Source: Mesorhizobium erdmanii USDA 3471
GTDB lineage: Bacteria; Pseudomonadota; Alphaproteobacteria; Rhizobiales; Rhizobiaceae
Length of the DNA: 64,000 nt
Reading direction: 5' to 3'
Assembly (NCBI RefSeq): GCF_000472705.1
Contig: NZ_KI421455.1
Span: forward strand, 248,001 to 312,000
A model generated the notes under the pieces. It was not told the origin of the DNA and ran no database searches. It worked only from the letters and a program-made list of their open reading frames with translations. A program made the translations under genes and the position numbers. Positions 1 through 8,684 of this stretch are shown here, piece after piece; positions within the stretch are counted from its first letter, which is position 1, and each line of letters opens with the position of its first letter.

Positions 1-349
1 GGATAGTCGTCTGGCCGGTTGATTGGGTCAGGCTGTCGGAGTTGTCACCCGACGACGCGGTGGTCAGGCTGGAGAGGAAGGTCTGCGCCACGCCCGAGAG
101 CTGGCCGAGCGAGGTCTGGGTCGACGCAAGCCTTGCGGTCACCAGCCCGTTGGAATCGACGATGACGTTCAGCCGGTCGAGGTCGCGCTGGAAGGTGACG
201 GACTGGGCGGTGCGTCCGCCCAGCGCCAGGCCGACATCGGCGACCCTGCCGGTCGAGGATTCCTTCGTGGCTTTGACGAGGTCGGCCTGCATGCGCATCT
301 GCTGATAGCGCATGGCGTTGGAGAGGGCGACCGAGGAGACTGAGGTCAT
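1..349 (-). CDS. flgL: Flagellar hook-filament junction protein FlgL (partial)
   Basis: Only the N-terminal part of about 116 residues is in the window; the gene runs off the left edge. FlgL (HAP3) joins the hook-associated FlgK to the flagellin filament and is exported through the flagellar secretion system. The N-terminus reads MTSVSSVALSNAMRYQQMRM and continues as an alpha-helical, flagellin-like D0/D1 segment rich in Ser, Thr and Gln. The start ATG is at 349, three bases after the flgK stop, so it is the last gene seen of flgE-flgK-flgL. The identity rests on this order and the N-terminal pattern. Confidence 0.9.
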   Translation of the reverse strand, partial: MTSVSSVALSNAMRYQQMRMQADLVKATKESSTGRVADVGLALGGRTAQSVTFQRDLDRLNVIVDSNGLVTARLASTQTSLGQLSGVAQTFLSSLTTASSGDNSDSLTQSTGQTTI

Positions 350-352
350 GGA

Positions 353-1807
353 TTATCCCACCGCGTTCAACAGGGCCGTCATCATGTCATCGACGGTCTT
401 CATCATCCGGGCCGATGCCTGATAGGTGTGTTCGAGGTCGAGCATTAGCGACATTTCCTGGTCGACATTGACGCCGGTCGCGTTGGACAGCGCCTCGGAA
501 CTGCGCTGCGCCAGCGCCTCCTTGGCGTCGGCGGCGGTCGAAGCCTGCTGGCGCATGCCCTGGAGCCAGCCGATCGAGTTGGCAGCGTAGTTGGAAACGC
601 TGGAGGTAGCTGAAATGCCGGCCGCGGGGTCGAACGTCATCGGCTGGTCGAGCCGGTCGCCATAGGCAACCAGAAGGCTGGAATAGGAAGCGCCGCCACT
701 GGTGTTGGCGACATAGGCAGCACCGTTGGCGCCGCCGTCGCGCAACAATGTCGCATTGCCACCCGCGCTCGGATCCATCGCCGCATTGATACTGATCGTG
801 CCGGCCAGGCCATTGACCAACGTGCCCGCGGCCGGCACCGCCGGCGCGCCGGACCAGGTGAACAGGCCGGCGGCGTTGGGCATCGAAGGCGCGGTCTCGG
901 CAAAGGCAGTGATCAGGCCGCGCGCGGTCTCGTCGAGCTGGCCTTGCATGGTCGAGGCGACGCCGTCGCGCAACTGCAGCAAGCCGGCGAGCTTGCCATT
1001 GGCGCTGGTGTTGCCGCCGCTTCCCGCCGAGACCGGCACGTTGTCGATATAGACGGTGTTGCCGGCGGCCCCGGCGGCGTAGCCGGCCGATGGCGTGAAG
1101 CTCACCGAGCGCGGGATCGTCTCGAACAAAGTGGTGCCATCGCCGGTGGTGATGACCATGTCATTGTCGCCGCGTGTGAAGGTCGATATCGGGACATAGT
1201 CCGCGATCTTCTTCAGCAGCGCGTCGCGCTGGTCGAGCGCGTCGGAAACATCCGACCCGGAGCGGGTTCCGGAAATAACCGCCTGGTTGGCATCCTGGAA
1301 CTGGCCGAGCAGCGAGTTGAGGTCCTTCACCGCCGTGTCGATTTGGCCATCGGTCTGCGTACGGAAATCCTGAATGGCCTGGGAGCCTTCATTCAGGGAG
1401 CGAACGACCTGCTTGGCCGCGTCGATGACGCTCGAGCCGAGATTCTGGTTGGACGGCGAGGTGGCGTAGAGCTGCAGCGCCTGCTGCAGATTGGCGATGG
1501 CGGTCGAGGGCGAGGAGGCGTTGTCGACGCCATTGACCGACACGTCCAACTGATCCATGCCGCTGTAGAGCGCGTTCTGGCCACTATAGGCCGACAAGGC
1601 GCTGAGATTCTGCCGGAACAGCAGGTCGTTGGTTGCGCGCTGGATATCAACCGAACGCGCGCCGGGCGCCGTGCTGGTGACGACGGCGATGCGGCGGGTA
1701 TAATCCGGATTGGAAGCGTCCGAGACGTTGCGCGTGACAACGCTGGTCTGGCGCGAGGTACTCATAAGCGCCGATTGGGCGATGCTCAATGCGGAAGATA
1801 ACGACAT
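353..1807 (-). CDS. flgK: Flagellar hook-associated protein FlgK
   Basis: 484 residues. FlgK (HAP1) is the first junction protein between hook and filament. The N-terminus carries the rod/hook-family helix with NVSDASNPDYTRR at about residues 27-39, matching the usual 'N-x-SNA-TPGY-R' signature. A long variable centre rich in Gly, Ala, Ser and Thr follows, and a helical C-terminus with 'VNVDQEMSLMLDLEHTYQAS', close to the family's 'V(N)LDEEMANLI-QYQ-AYQAS' motif. The length is shorter than enterobacterial FlgK (about 545) but normal for rhizobia. It lies between flgE and flgL with short gaps, as one transcription unit. Confidence 0.96.
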   Translation of the reverse strand: MSLSSALSIAQSALMSTSRQTSVVTRNVSDASNPDYTRRIAVVTSTAPGARSVDIQRATNDLLFRQNLSALSAYSGQNALYSGMDQLDVSVNGVDNASSPSTAIANLQQALQLYATSPSNQNLGSSVIDAAKQVVRSLNEGSQAIQDFRTQTDGQIDTAVKDLNSLLGQFQDANQAVISGTRSGSDVSDALDQRDALLKKIADYVPISTFTRGDNDMVITTGDGTTLFETIPRSVSFTPSAGYAAGAAGNTVYIDNVPVSAGSGGNTSANGKLAGLLQLRDGVASTMQGQLDETARGLITAFAETAPSMPNAAGLFTWSGAPAVPAAGTLVNGLAGTISINAAMDPSAGGNATLLRDGGANGAAYVANTSGGASYSSLLVAYGDRLDQPMTFDPAAGISATSSVSNYAANSIGWLQGMRQQASTAADAKEALAQRSSEALSNATGVNVDQEMSLMLDLEHTYQASARMMKTVDDMMTALLNAVG

Positions 1808-1834
1808 GCTGGTCTTTCACGGGCCACGCCCGGT

Positions 1835-3091
1835 TTATCTCTTCAGGTTGACAAGGACGTCCATCAGGTCGGAACCGGTCTGGAAGACTTTCGAATTGGC
1901 GGTGTAGCTGCGCTGCGCCGCGATCATGTCGGTCAATTCCTCGGCGATATCGACGTTGGAATTCTCAAGCGCGCCCGAGATGATCGAGCCGGCCCTGCCT
2001 TCATTGGCAAAGCCGACACGGATCGCGCCCGACTCGGTGCCTTGCGCGTAGACGTTGCCGGGCAGCGCCTTGAGCTGGTCGGGGCTCTGCACGTCGGCCA
2101 GCGGAATCTTGTAGAGCGGCTTGGTCGAACCATCCTTGTACTGGGCGTAGATGGTGCCGTCCTTGCTGATCTGGATCTTGTCGATGGTACTGGGCGCGTT
2201 GCCGTTGACCTGGGCGTCGGAAACCGTGAACCCAGCGCCCAGCTGCGTCAGCGTCGACAGATCGAGCGAAAAGGCACTGCCGCCGGGCACGGTAAGCGAG
2301 ACGCTGTCGACGGCGCCGGTGAGCTTGCCGGTGGTGGTGTCGAAGGTCAGGTTGGCCGTGCCCAACGCACCGCCCGTGTAGGGGAACGATGTTCCGGCGG
2401 TCGCCTTGGACTGATCGAAGACCGACACTTCCCATGTGCCGGTTCCGGTGTTGGTGAAATAGACGTCGAGCAGTTTCTTGTTACCGAGATTGTCGTAGGC
2501 GACCATCGAGGATTTCGAGGTGTATTGCGCGCCTGCCGAGTTGGTGGAGGGCAGGTTGGCGGCGACGACCGGCGTGGCGCCTGCCGGCAGATTGCCGCTG
2601 TAGGTACCCTCGGTGCTCGGCGTTGCGGTTAGTCCCTGGTCGGCGATGACGACGGGCTCCAGGCCTTCGAAGCCGTTCACGGTCGCCGCCGGCACGCCGT
2701 TGGCGTAGCTGTAGGCCATCAACTGGAAGCCGGCGGCGTTGACGAGCCTGCCCTGGGCGTCCGGAACGAAGGCGCCGGCGCGGGTCAGGAATGGCGTGCC
2801 GCTCGGGTCCTGGACGACGAAGAAACCATCACCGCTGACGGCGAGATCGGACACCGAGGTGGTGTACTGCAGCACGCCGGGATCGCTTACCGCCTGCCGG
2901 ATCGTCGTGGTGACGCCGCCGGAATTGTAGGCGCCGCCCGTCGACGGCATGATCAGCGTCGAGAATTCGGCGGAGGACCGCTTGTAGCCGGTGGTATCGG
3001 AGTTGGCGATGTTGTCGGCTGTCGTCGAGAGGCGGTTTGCCTGGGCGTTCATGCCGGAAACGCCGGTCCGCATCATTCCGTAGAGGCTCAT
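1835..3091 (-). CDS. flgE: Flagellar hook protein FlgE
   Basis: 418 residues. FlgE builds the curved hook that transmits torque from rod to filament. The N-terminal rod/hook signature is clear ('SGMNAQANRLSTTADNIAN' then 'TTGYKRS', residues about 13-39). The central domain contains the FlgE-type 'YDNLGNKKLLDVYFTNTGTG' segment near residue 200. The C-terminus has 'ALENSNVDIAEELTDMI' followed by a helical end, typical of the family. It is the first gene of flgE-flgK-flgL, lying just downstream of ftcR on the same strand with about 80 bases between them. Confidence 0.97.
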   Translation of the reverse strand: MSLYGMMRTGVSGMNAQANRLSTTADNIANSDTTGYKRSSAEFSTLIMPSTGGAYNSGGVTTTIRQAVSDPGVLQYTTSVSDLAVSGDGFFVVQDPSGTPFLTRAGAFVPDAQGRLVNAAGFQLMAYSYANGVPAATVNGFEGLEPVVIADQGLTATPSTEGTYSGNLPAGATPVVAANLPSTNSAGAQYTSKSSMVAYDNLGNKKLLDVYFTNTGTGTWEVSVFDQSKATAGTSFPYTGGALGTANLTFDTTTGKLTGAVDSVSLTVPGGSAFSLDLSTLTQLGAGFTVSDAQVNGNAPSTIDKIQISKDGTIYAQYKDGSTKPLYKIPLADVQSPDQLKALPGNVYAQGTESGAIRVGFANEGRAGSIISGALENSNVDIAEELTDMIAAQRSYTANSKVFQTGSDLMDVLVNLKR

Positions 3092-3170
3092 CGAGATGTC
3101 TCCGCAATATCCATGCCACTGGCAGCGAGGCTACGCGTCCTGTCTTGCGCGAGGCTGGCGCGGCGCGGCA

Positions 3171-3839
3171 TCAGAACACCAGCCGGTAGCCGAGGAAACG
3201 TTTGGAATCGATCGGGTCGGTGCCCAGCTTCTCGCGCAGCTTCTTGCGCAATTTGCTGATGTGGCTTTCGACCACGTTTTCCTCGACCTCTTCGTCGAAG
3301 ATGCCGTAAATCGCGTTGAAGACCTGGGTCTTGGTGACGCGGCGACCACGGTTGCTCGCCAGATATTCGAGGATGCGGCGTTCGCGACGCGGCAAGGGCA
3401 ATGGCTGGCCGTCGATCTCGGGGTCGCGGCCGTCCATGAAGATGCGCATGGCGCCGATCTCGGTGTAGGCGACATCCTCATGGGCGCGACGGCGGATGGC
3501 GGTGATGCGGGCCAGGATCTCCCTGATGTGAACGGGCTTGCGGATGACATCGTCGACGCCACTTTCGAACAACCGCAGCGTGTTCTCCAGGGAATGCTGT
3601 TCGCTCAGCGCAATGACCGGAGCGCCGGTGCGGTCGCGGATCTGGCGCGGAGAGATGGCGCCGTCGCGGCAGTCGCCGATCAGGAAGGCCCTCACCGAAC
3701 GCAGGTCGGTGTCGGCGGCCGAGTTCACCCACTCGCCGAATTCGCCGGGCGCGAAGCCCGCGCAGGCGACGCCCTCACGATCAAAAAGTGAATTGTATCC
3801 CTCAGTTACGAGCTCTCGCTCGTCAACGATCACGATCAT
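3171..3839 (-). CDS. ftcR: Flagellar transcriptional regulator FtcR/Rem, OmpR-type
   Basis: 222 residues from the ATG at 3839 (MIVIVDEREL); an upstream in-frame extension exists but the receiver fold begins here. FtcR (Brucella) / Rem (Sinorhizobium) is a class IB activator of flagellar genes below VisNR. Residues 1-120 form a receiver-like domain with a conserved RKPVHIRE loop. Residues about 130-222 are a winged-helix OmpR/PhoB domain ('LPRRERRILEYLASNRGRR', 'EENVVESHISKLRKKLREKL', 'DSKRFLGYR'). The usual phospho-acceptor Asp on beta-3 appears displaced (FLIGDC), so phosphorylation is doubtful. It sits between the transglycosylase gene and flgE. The 223 bases upstream (3840-4062) probably hold its promoter. 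A 7-bp inverted repeat at 4039-4062 just past the transglycosylase stop has no T-run and is at best a weak terminator. Confidence 0.93.
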   Translation of the reverse strand: MIVIVDERELVTEGYNSLFDREGVACAGFAPGEFGEWVNSAADTDLRSVRAFLIGDCRDGAISPRQIRDRTGAPVIALSEQHSLENTLRLFESGVDDVIRKPVHIREILARITAIRRRAHEDVAYTEIGAMRIFMDGRDPEIDGQPLPLPRRERRILEYLASNRGRRVTKTQVFNAIYGIFDEEVEENVVESHISKLRKKLREKLGTDPIDSKRFLGYRLVF

Positions 3840-4062
3840 CGGCCCCGCCTTCCGAATCAGCACATCTGCCCCGTGGGGAAAGGCGTAACCGCTGGCGAGA
3901 ATCCTGAACAACCGTCATTTCTTGTAACTAGTTTCTTGGGAGTCTGGAATCGCGTCGGTTGCATTAGCGTGCAGCCAGATATGCCCGGTGAGGGAAGTTG
4001 TGGGCTAGTTAAACCTCGCGCCAGAAGTAGTGCACTTGGCGTATTAGAAGCAGAAAATACGC

Positions 4063-4653
4063 TTACGGGTTGCAGAAGGAGCGGGCATTGGCTGTCCATT
4101 TGCCAAAGCCGGTGGCAACCATGTTGACGATCACCCGGCAGACATAGACCTTCTGCGCCGGGTCGTTGTCAGGGCCGGCGTGATAGCGGGCGACGGCCAT
4201 CGACCAGGTTTCGTGGCGGGCGTGGAGACTGGCCAGGAAACGCGCCGCATAGTCGACGTTCTGGCGCGGGTCGAGCATGTCCTCGACGCTGCGGAAATGC
4301 GAGGAATGATAGTGGTGGTTGATCTGCATGCAGCCGAGATCAATCAGCGTCTTGCCCTCGCGTTGGGCATTGGCGAAGGTGGCAAGCGCTTCGGCGCGGC
4401 TCCTCGGGAAGACCGCTTTTCCTTCTATATTCAACGCATTGGGCTGTAGGCTGCCTTTCTTGCCAGTTTCGGTCAGGCCGACGGCGTAGAGAATGCCGGC
4501 GGGCACGCCATAGCGGTCGGCGGCGCGCAGGATCTCGGGCTCGCAGGGATTGGTGGCGGCGAGGGCGGCGTTGGCGAAGCTAGATAAACATATCGCCGCC
4601 AGCGCGCTCGCGAGATGGCGGAGCGGCGCGGCCGTGTGCTTGCGCGTCATCAT
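4063..4653 (-). CDS. Periplasmic lytic transglycosylase (SLT fold), flagellum-associated
   Basis: 196 residues from the ATG ATG at 4653. The start is supported by an AGGGG ribosome-binding site eight bases upstream and by the signal peptide that follows (hydrophobic stretch ending FANAALA, residues about 13-32). The mature part has the SLT lysozyme-like pattern: 'AVGLTETGKKGSLQPNALNI' with the candidate catalytic Glu, 'LGCMQINHHYH', and 'NVDYAARFLASLH' with 'ARYHAG'. Such enzymes cut peptidoglycan, here presumably to let the rod pass the wall. Its first 74 bases lie inside the 3' end of fliK in another frame, so the two are tightly coupled. It corresponds to the unnamed orf next to rem in Sinorhizobium. 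Confidence 0.88.
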   Translation of the reverse strand: MMTRKHTAAPLRHLASALAAICLSSFANAALAATNPCEPEILRAADRYGVPAGILYAVGLTETGKKGSLQPNALNIEGKAVFPRSRAEALATFANAQREGKTLIDLGCMQINHHYHSSHFRSVEDMLDPRQNVDYAARFLASLHARHETWSMAVARYHAGPDNDPAQKVYVCRVIVNMVATGFGKWTANARSFCNP

Positions 4654-5953
4654 GGTTACCCCTTGCGGACTGCTGGCCCGGTTGCTGACCGCTGGCCCCA
4701 CTGTTGCCGCCGCTGGAGTTTCCGGGCTGAAAGGCGGACTGGTCGCGGCCAGGTGCGGTGGTGAGGGTGGCGGTTGTATCTGTCCGGGTTGTAGCCGGAA
4801 CAGCCACCGACGGTTGCATGATGGTGACCTTATCAACCTCGAAACCAAGCCCGCGCAGCGACTTGATGATTGCCTCGCTGTCGCTGGAAAGCCGACGGTA
4901 GGCGTCGTGCGTTTCGGGCTTCAGTTCAATCGAGAGTTGTTCTCCGGAGAGGCGAAGATGGGCGGTGACCATGCCCAGTTCGGCCGGGTGAAGTTCGATC
5001 TTCAACACATGTGTCGGAACGGCAACAGAGCTAGCCACCTGGCTGGTCGCGGAGGCCGCCGAAAACGCCTGCCGCGGGCTAACATCGGCCGCTACGGCAT
5101 TGATTACGTTGAGCGCTGCCTGGCTGATCGGCGCCTGCGGCGGGGCAGGGAAGCTGCGTTCGGAAACTACGTCGACGCGCGACTGCGCCGAGGGCTGTTT
5201 TCCCGGTTCCGACCGCAACGAGGACTGGACGTCGGCGATGGACTGGAGCTGCGGCGCCGCCTGCTTCGCCCCCAGGTCCGGCACGTCGGCCGGCGCCGGC
5301 TCGGGCAGCGGGCCGGCAACGATTGCATTGTCACGCCGGGGCACGCCGGCGCCAGCACCGGCGGCGGAGTGGCCGTCGAGTTTCGTCAGCGGACCGTCGA
5401 CGAGCGAGACCCGCTCGGGCTTCGACATCGGTTCGAGGTCGTCCTGCCCGGCGGCGGATGCCGCACGATAGGCCTTCGGCAGGACCTGCCCGTCGAGCGC
5501 CGGTTCCTGTCCGGTCTCGTTTGCGCCGGCTGACTTGGCCGATGTCGAGAAATGGCGCAGGTCATGAAACGCCATCAGCAAGGGCAGGTGGTCGTCGAGC
5601 GGCGTTGCGCCGGCATCGGTCGTCGGTGTCTCGGCATCGGCGTCCTTGTCCGCTCGGACATCCTTGCCGTCCTTCATGGATTTCGCGGCCGTCGATCCGG
5701 CCGGCGTAGCCCTCGCATTGCTCGGCGGCATCGGTTCGTCCTCGCCTGCCTGCGCCGCAAGGCCGGCGGCAAGCTTGCTCCAGCGCGGATCGCGTGCGCC
5801 GGCCTCGGTCGCGGGCTGCTTTTCCGGGTGGCTGGCGCCGCCATGCACCATCTTGCCGAAACCGGCATCATCCTTCTTGCCGGGCGCGGCCGGCTGCTCC
5901 GCCGTGCGGGCAGTGGCAAATCCCGACAGGGCCGGGCCGAGGCTGGGGGTCAT
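4580..5953 (-). CDS. fliK: Flagellar hook-length control protein FliK (MotD)
   Basis: 457 residues. In rhizobia this gene was first called motD and later recognised as fliK, the secreted ruler that sets hook length and switches export specificity. The N-terminal 300 residues are low-complexity and rich in Ala, Pro, Asp and Gly. Residues about 320-390 match the FliK C-terminal domain ('LHPAELGMVTAHLRLSGEQL', then 'ETHDAYRRLSSDSEAIIKSL'). The start overlaps the motC stop (ATGA), and the 3' end overlaps the transglycosylase gene by 74 bases. The disordered N-half and compact C-domain fit the family. Confidence 0.92.
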   Translation of the reverse strand: MTPSLGPALSGFATARTAEQPAAPGKKDDAGFGKMVHGGASHPEKQPATEAGARDPRWSKLAAGLAAQAGEDEPMPPSNARATPAGSTAAKSMKDGKDVRADKDADAETPTTDAGATPLDDHLPLLMAFHDLRHFSTSAKSAGANETGQEPALDGQVLPKAYRAASAAGQDDLEPMSKPERVSLVDGPLTKLDGHSAAGAGAGVPRRDNAIVAGPLPEPAPADVPDLGAKQAAPQLQSIADVQSSLRSEPGKQPSAQSRVDVVSERSFPAPPQAPISQAALNVINAVAADVSPRQAFSAASATSQVASSVAVPTHVLKIELHPAELGMVTAHLRLSGEQLSIELKPETHDAYRRLSSDSEAIIKSLRGLGFEVDKVTIMQPSVAVPATTRTDTTATLTTAPGRDQSAFQPGNSSGGNSGASGQQPGQQSARGNHDDAQAHGRAAPPSRERAGGDMFI

Positions 5954-7317
5954 TTCGGGGCGGCTCCAAGCATCTGGTCGATCAGGTCGAGCTGTCGACG
6001 GGTTTTCATCATGGCGGCATCGGTCGGGTCGGTGGCGTCGGGACCGGCGGAAGTTGCCGGCGCCGATGTCGGCACAATCGCGGCCGAATTGGCCGAAGGC
6101 GCCGGCACGTTTGGCGCGGCGGCTGCCGTGCCGCCGGAGGGCGCGACCGCTGGCTGTTCGGAGACGGCACCCTCGACGGGCGGCAAGCCGGCCTCGTCGG
6201 CCGCCTGTGTAGCGGCGGCTTCGGGTCCGGACCGCGGTGCGACGGTCGCGGGGCTCGCGGCGGGAAGGGAAACAGGCGGCGCCACCACCTCACCGGCGAC
6301 CGCCTGGGCGGCGTCGAGCAGGGCGCGGTCGCCATCCGACAGCTTGCCACGGTCGATCTTGGCGAGCTTGGTGCGCACGTCCTCGATCGTGCCCGACGTC
6401 ACCGTGGACAGGCTGGAATAGAGCAGGGCGCGCGGATCGCCCTGGTTGGTATTGCCGTCGCGGCCATCTTCCGCCCGCGCCGAGGCGAAGGCCGACAAGT
6501 CACTCAGGCCATCGATCGCGGCGCGGCGGGCGATGCGCAGATAAATCACCTTCTCGCGCTCGGGATCCATCATCAAAGTGATGTCGGCGAGCTTGTCCTG
6601 GCTGATCGACAGGTGCAGCGCGATGACGCCGGAGACAAAGGAATCGGCGAACTGGCTGGCATAGGGCGAATAGAGATAGCGCTCGACATATTGGGTGGAG
6701 GCAAGCGCGAAACGCGCCGCGTCGCCCTGCGTCACGGCGATGCCGACCGAGCGCCGCAAGGCCGCTTCCTCGACCAGCGTACCTGGGCTGAGCAGCTTGG
6801 CCTCGTCGAGCAGCGTGAGCGCCGCCGCCGGGTCGTCCGTCGCCATCAACGATCCCTTGACCAGGGCAAGAAAGGCCCCGAGGTCGCCAGGCAGCGTCAT
6901 AGGATCGATTGGCTTCAAGACCTCGATTGCGCCGGCGGGCCGGCCAACCAGATAGTTGATGACGCCCTTGGCAATTGCGAGCTCTTGGGGATCCAGCGAG
7001 TTGGCGCGAGAGACCGCCGCCTCAACGGTGGATGGATTGCCGCCGCTCATGCCGTAGACCAGCAGCGCGCGAAAGTTCTTGGGATCCTTGAAGTCCTCCG
7101 CATCCGCCTCGCGCATGCGTGCATCGGTCATCTCGAGCAGCTTTGCCTGCATCGGCATCGCGGCGTGATCGCCGGCGGCGATGCGGTCTTGGACGAGCTG
7201 CAGCGAGCGCACCAGCTGGTAAGGCTGCAACGCGTCCTGAGCGAAGCCGGCCGACGGATATCCGACTGCCAGCAGCAACAGGCCCATCAGCCGGCTGGTG
7301 ACGGCCGCCCCCCTCAT
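5950..7317 (-). CDS. motC: Chemotaxis/motility protein MotC (periplasmic)
   Basis: 455 residues from the ATG at 7317, which overlaps the motB stop by ATGA; the longer upstream frame is the motB shadow. The N-terminus is a signal peptide (SRLMGLLLLAVGYPSAGFA). The N-half, about residues 30-290, is helical and repetitive, recalling TPR-like bundles ('FRALLVYGMSGGNPSTVEAA', 'DLGAFLALVKGSLMATDDPA'). The C-part is an Ala/Pro/Ser-rich linker and a short terminal helix. In Sinorhizobium MotC is a periplasmic protein that binds the MotB periplasmic part and helps control motor speed. The order motB-motC-fliK is diagnostic of rhizobia. Confidence 0.93.
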   Translation of the reverse strand: MRGAAVTSRLMGLLLLAVGYPSAGFAQDALQPYQLVRSLQLVQDRIAAGDHAAMPMQAKLLEMTDARMREADAEDFKDPKNFRALLVYGMSGGNPSTVEAAVSRANSLDPQELAIAKGVINYLVGRPAGAIEVLKPIDPMTLPGDLGAFLALVKGSLMATDDPAAALTLLDEAKLLSPGTLVEEAALRRSVGIAVTQGDAARFALASTQYVERYLYSPYASQFADSFVSGVIALHLSISQDKLADITLMMDPEREKVIYLRIARRAAIDGLSDLSAFASARAEDGRDGNTNQGDPRALLYSSLSTVTSGTIEDVRTKLAKIDRGKLSDGDRALLDAAQAVAGEVVAPPVSLPAASPATVAPRSGPEAAATQAADEAGLPPVEGAVSEQPAVAPSGGTAAAAPNVPAPSANSAAIVPTSAPATSAGPDATDPTDAAMMKTRRQLDLIDQMLGAAPK

Positions 7318-8684
7318 CCGCCGCTCGTCATCAAGATCTCGATACGGCGGTTGGCCGCCGACATGGGGTCGGCCGCATCCTTCGGCTGGCGGTCGGCGAA
7401 GCCGGCAACCTCGGTGATGCGGCGTTCGTCGACGCCGCCGCGCACGAGCATGTAGTAGGCGGAATGCGCGCGCGCCGTCGACAGCCGCCAATTGTCATAG
7501 CTGGCGCTGCGGAAGGGACGCGCATCGGTGTGGCCGTTGATGCTGATGGTGCCTTTCTGGCTGTTGACGATGCGACCGATCTTTTCCATCGCCAGCACCA
7601 GTTCGCGGCTCGGCACCGCCGATCCGACTTCGAACATGCCGAAGTCGAGCTGATCGGTAATCGAGATGACGACACCCTTGTCGGTGGCTTCGACCGAGAC
7701 GCCGTCATGCAGTTTGTCGCCGGGCTTGAAGGCATCAGCCAGTTGCTGCTTGACGTCGGCAGCCGCCTTCAACGCGGCGGCGGTGGGCGCCTTTTCCGCG
7801 GTCTCGGGTTTTGCGGTCTCTTGCTTGCCGATGGTTCCATCCGCCTGGGTTCCATCCGCCGTCCTGGCATCGGCGACTTTGCCATCCTTTGCCTCGGCAT
7901 CGCTGGCCTTGGTCGCATCGGCCTTGGCGATAGGCTTGGCGGCCTCCTTGCCATCCGTCGCAAGCGGCTCGAGCGGTGCGTCTTCAATCGGCGGCGCGGG
8001 CGGCACGGCCTTGACCTTGGCCACCTGCGTCTCGGCGGCCTTGTCGCCGGGCTTGAGCGGGTCGCCCTCGATCTTGGGGCGCTGCGCGCTCGCTTCGGCG
8101 ACGGGCGTGGCTACCTGCTGCGACCAGAAATCCGGCTCGAAGGGGTCGCGGTAGGACGCGCCGCCCGAGGCCCCCGTCGCCGGGCCGGCGGCTTGCGCGC
8201 CGCCGTCGCCCTTCTGGCTGACATTCTGCATGACGCCGGTGTCGGTGGCGATTTCCGAGAGCACCGCGTAAGGGTCGGCGAAGAGGTGATCGTCGGTTTG
8301 TTGCGCCTGCTGCTTGTCCTTCTTGGCGTCGGACGAGCCCGCGTCACCGCTGCCACCCTGCCCGGGTTTGGCTTTCGTCTGTTGCGGTTTTTCGGCCGTA
8401 ACGCCGATGGCGCTCGGCCCGTCGCCGAGATCCTCCAGCCCCTTGCGGCTCGAATTTCGGTCAACCAGCTTGACGGGGTTGAAGTAGCTGGCGACGGCTG
8501 CCTTGGTCTGTTCATTGGCGGCGTTGATCAGCCACATGACCAGGAAGAAGCACATCATGGCGGTCATGAAATCGGCGAAGGCGATCTTCCACACGCCACC
8601 GTGGTGTGCCTCGTCGTGATCACCATGGGCATGCCGCACGATGATGATCTCGTGCCTGCCGTGGTCGGCCTCGGCGACGCTCAT
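7314..8684 (-). CDS. motB: Flagellar stator protein MotB
   Basis: 456 residues from the ATG at 8684, which overlaps the preceding FliH-like gene by ATGA. MotB is the peptidoglycan-anchored stator subunit. The N-terminus is His-rich, followed by one membrane segment (about 33-54: 'IAFADFMTAMMCFFLVMWLI') with the proton-binding Asp at residue 38. A long Ala/Lys/Asp-rich linker (about 60-320) follows. The C-terminal OmpA-like domain contains 'ISINGHTDARPF' and 'NWRLSTARAHSAYYML'. The linker makes it longer than enterobacterial MotB (308), as usual in rhizobia. motA is separate, on the other strand at 24219. Confidence 0.97.
   Translation of the reverse strand: MSVAEADHGRHEIIIVRHAHGDHDEAHHGGVWKIAFADFMTAMMCFFLVMWLINAANEQTKAAVASYFNPVKLVDRNSSRKGLEDLGDGPSAIGVTAEKPQQTKAKPGQGGSGDAGSSDAKKDKQQAQQTDDHLFADPYAVLSEIATDTGVMQNVSQKGDGGAQAAGPATGASGGASYRDPFEPDFWSQQVATPVAEASAQRPKIEGDPLKPGDKAAETQVAKVKAVPPAPPIEDAPLEPLATDGKEAAKPIAKADATKASDAEAKDGKVADARTADGTQADGTIGKQETAKPETAEKAPTAAALKAAADVKQQLADAFKPGDKLHDGVSVEATDKGVVISITDQLDFGMFEVGSAVPSRELVLAMEKIGRIVNSQKGTISINGHTDARPFRSASYDNWRLSTARAHSAYYMLVRGGVDERRITEVAGFADRQPKDAADPMSAANRRIEILMTSGG

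Noticed and set aside
5794..7455. Plus-strand open frame of 553 codons opposite motC and fliK
   Set aside because: Antisense shadow of motC/fliK; composition is Gly/Arg-rich without domains.
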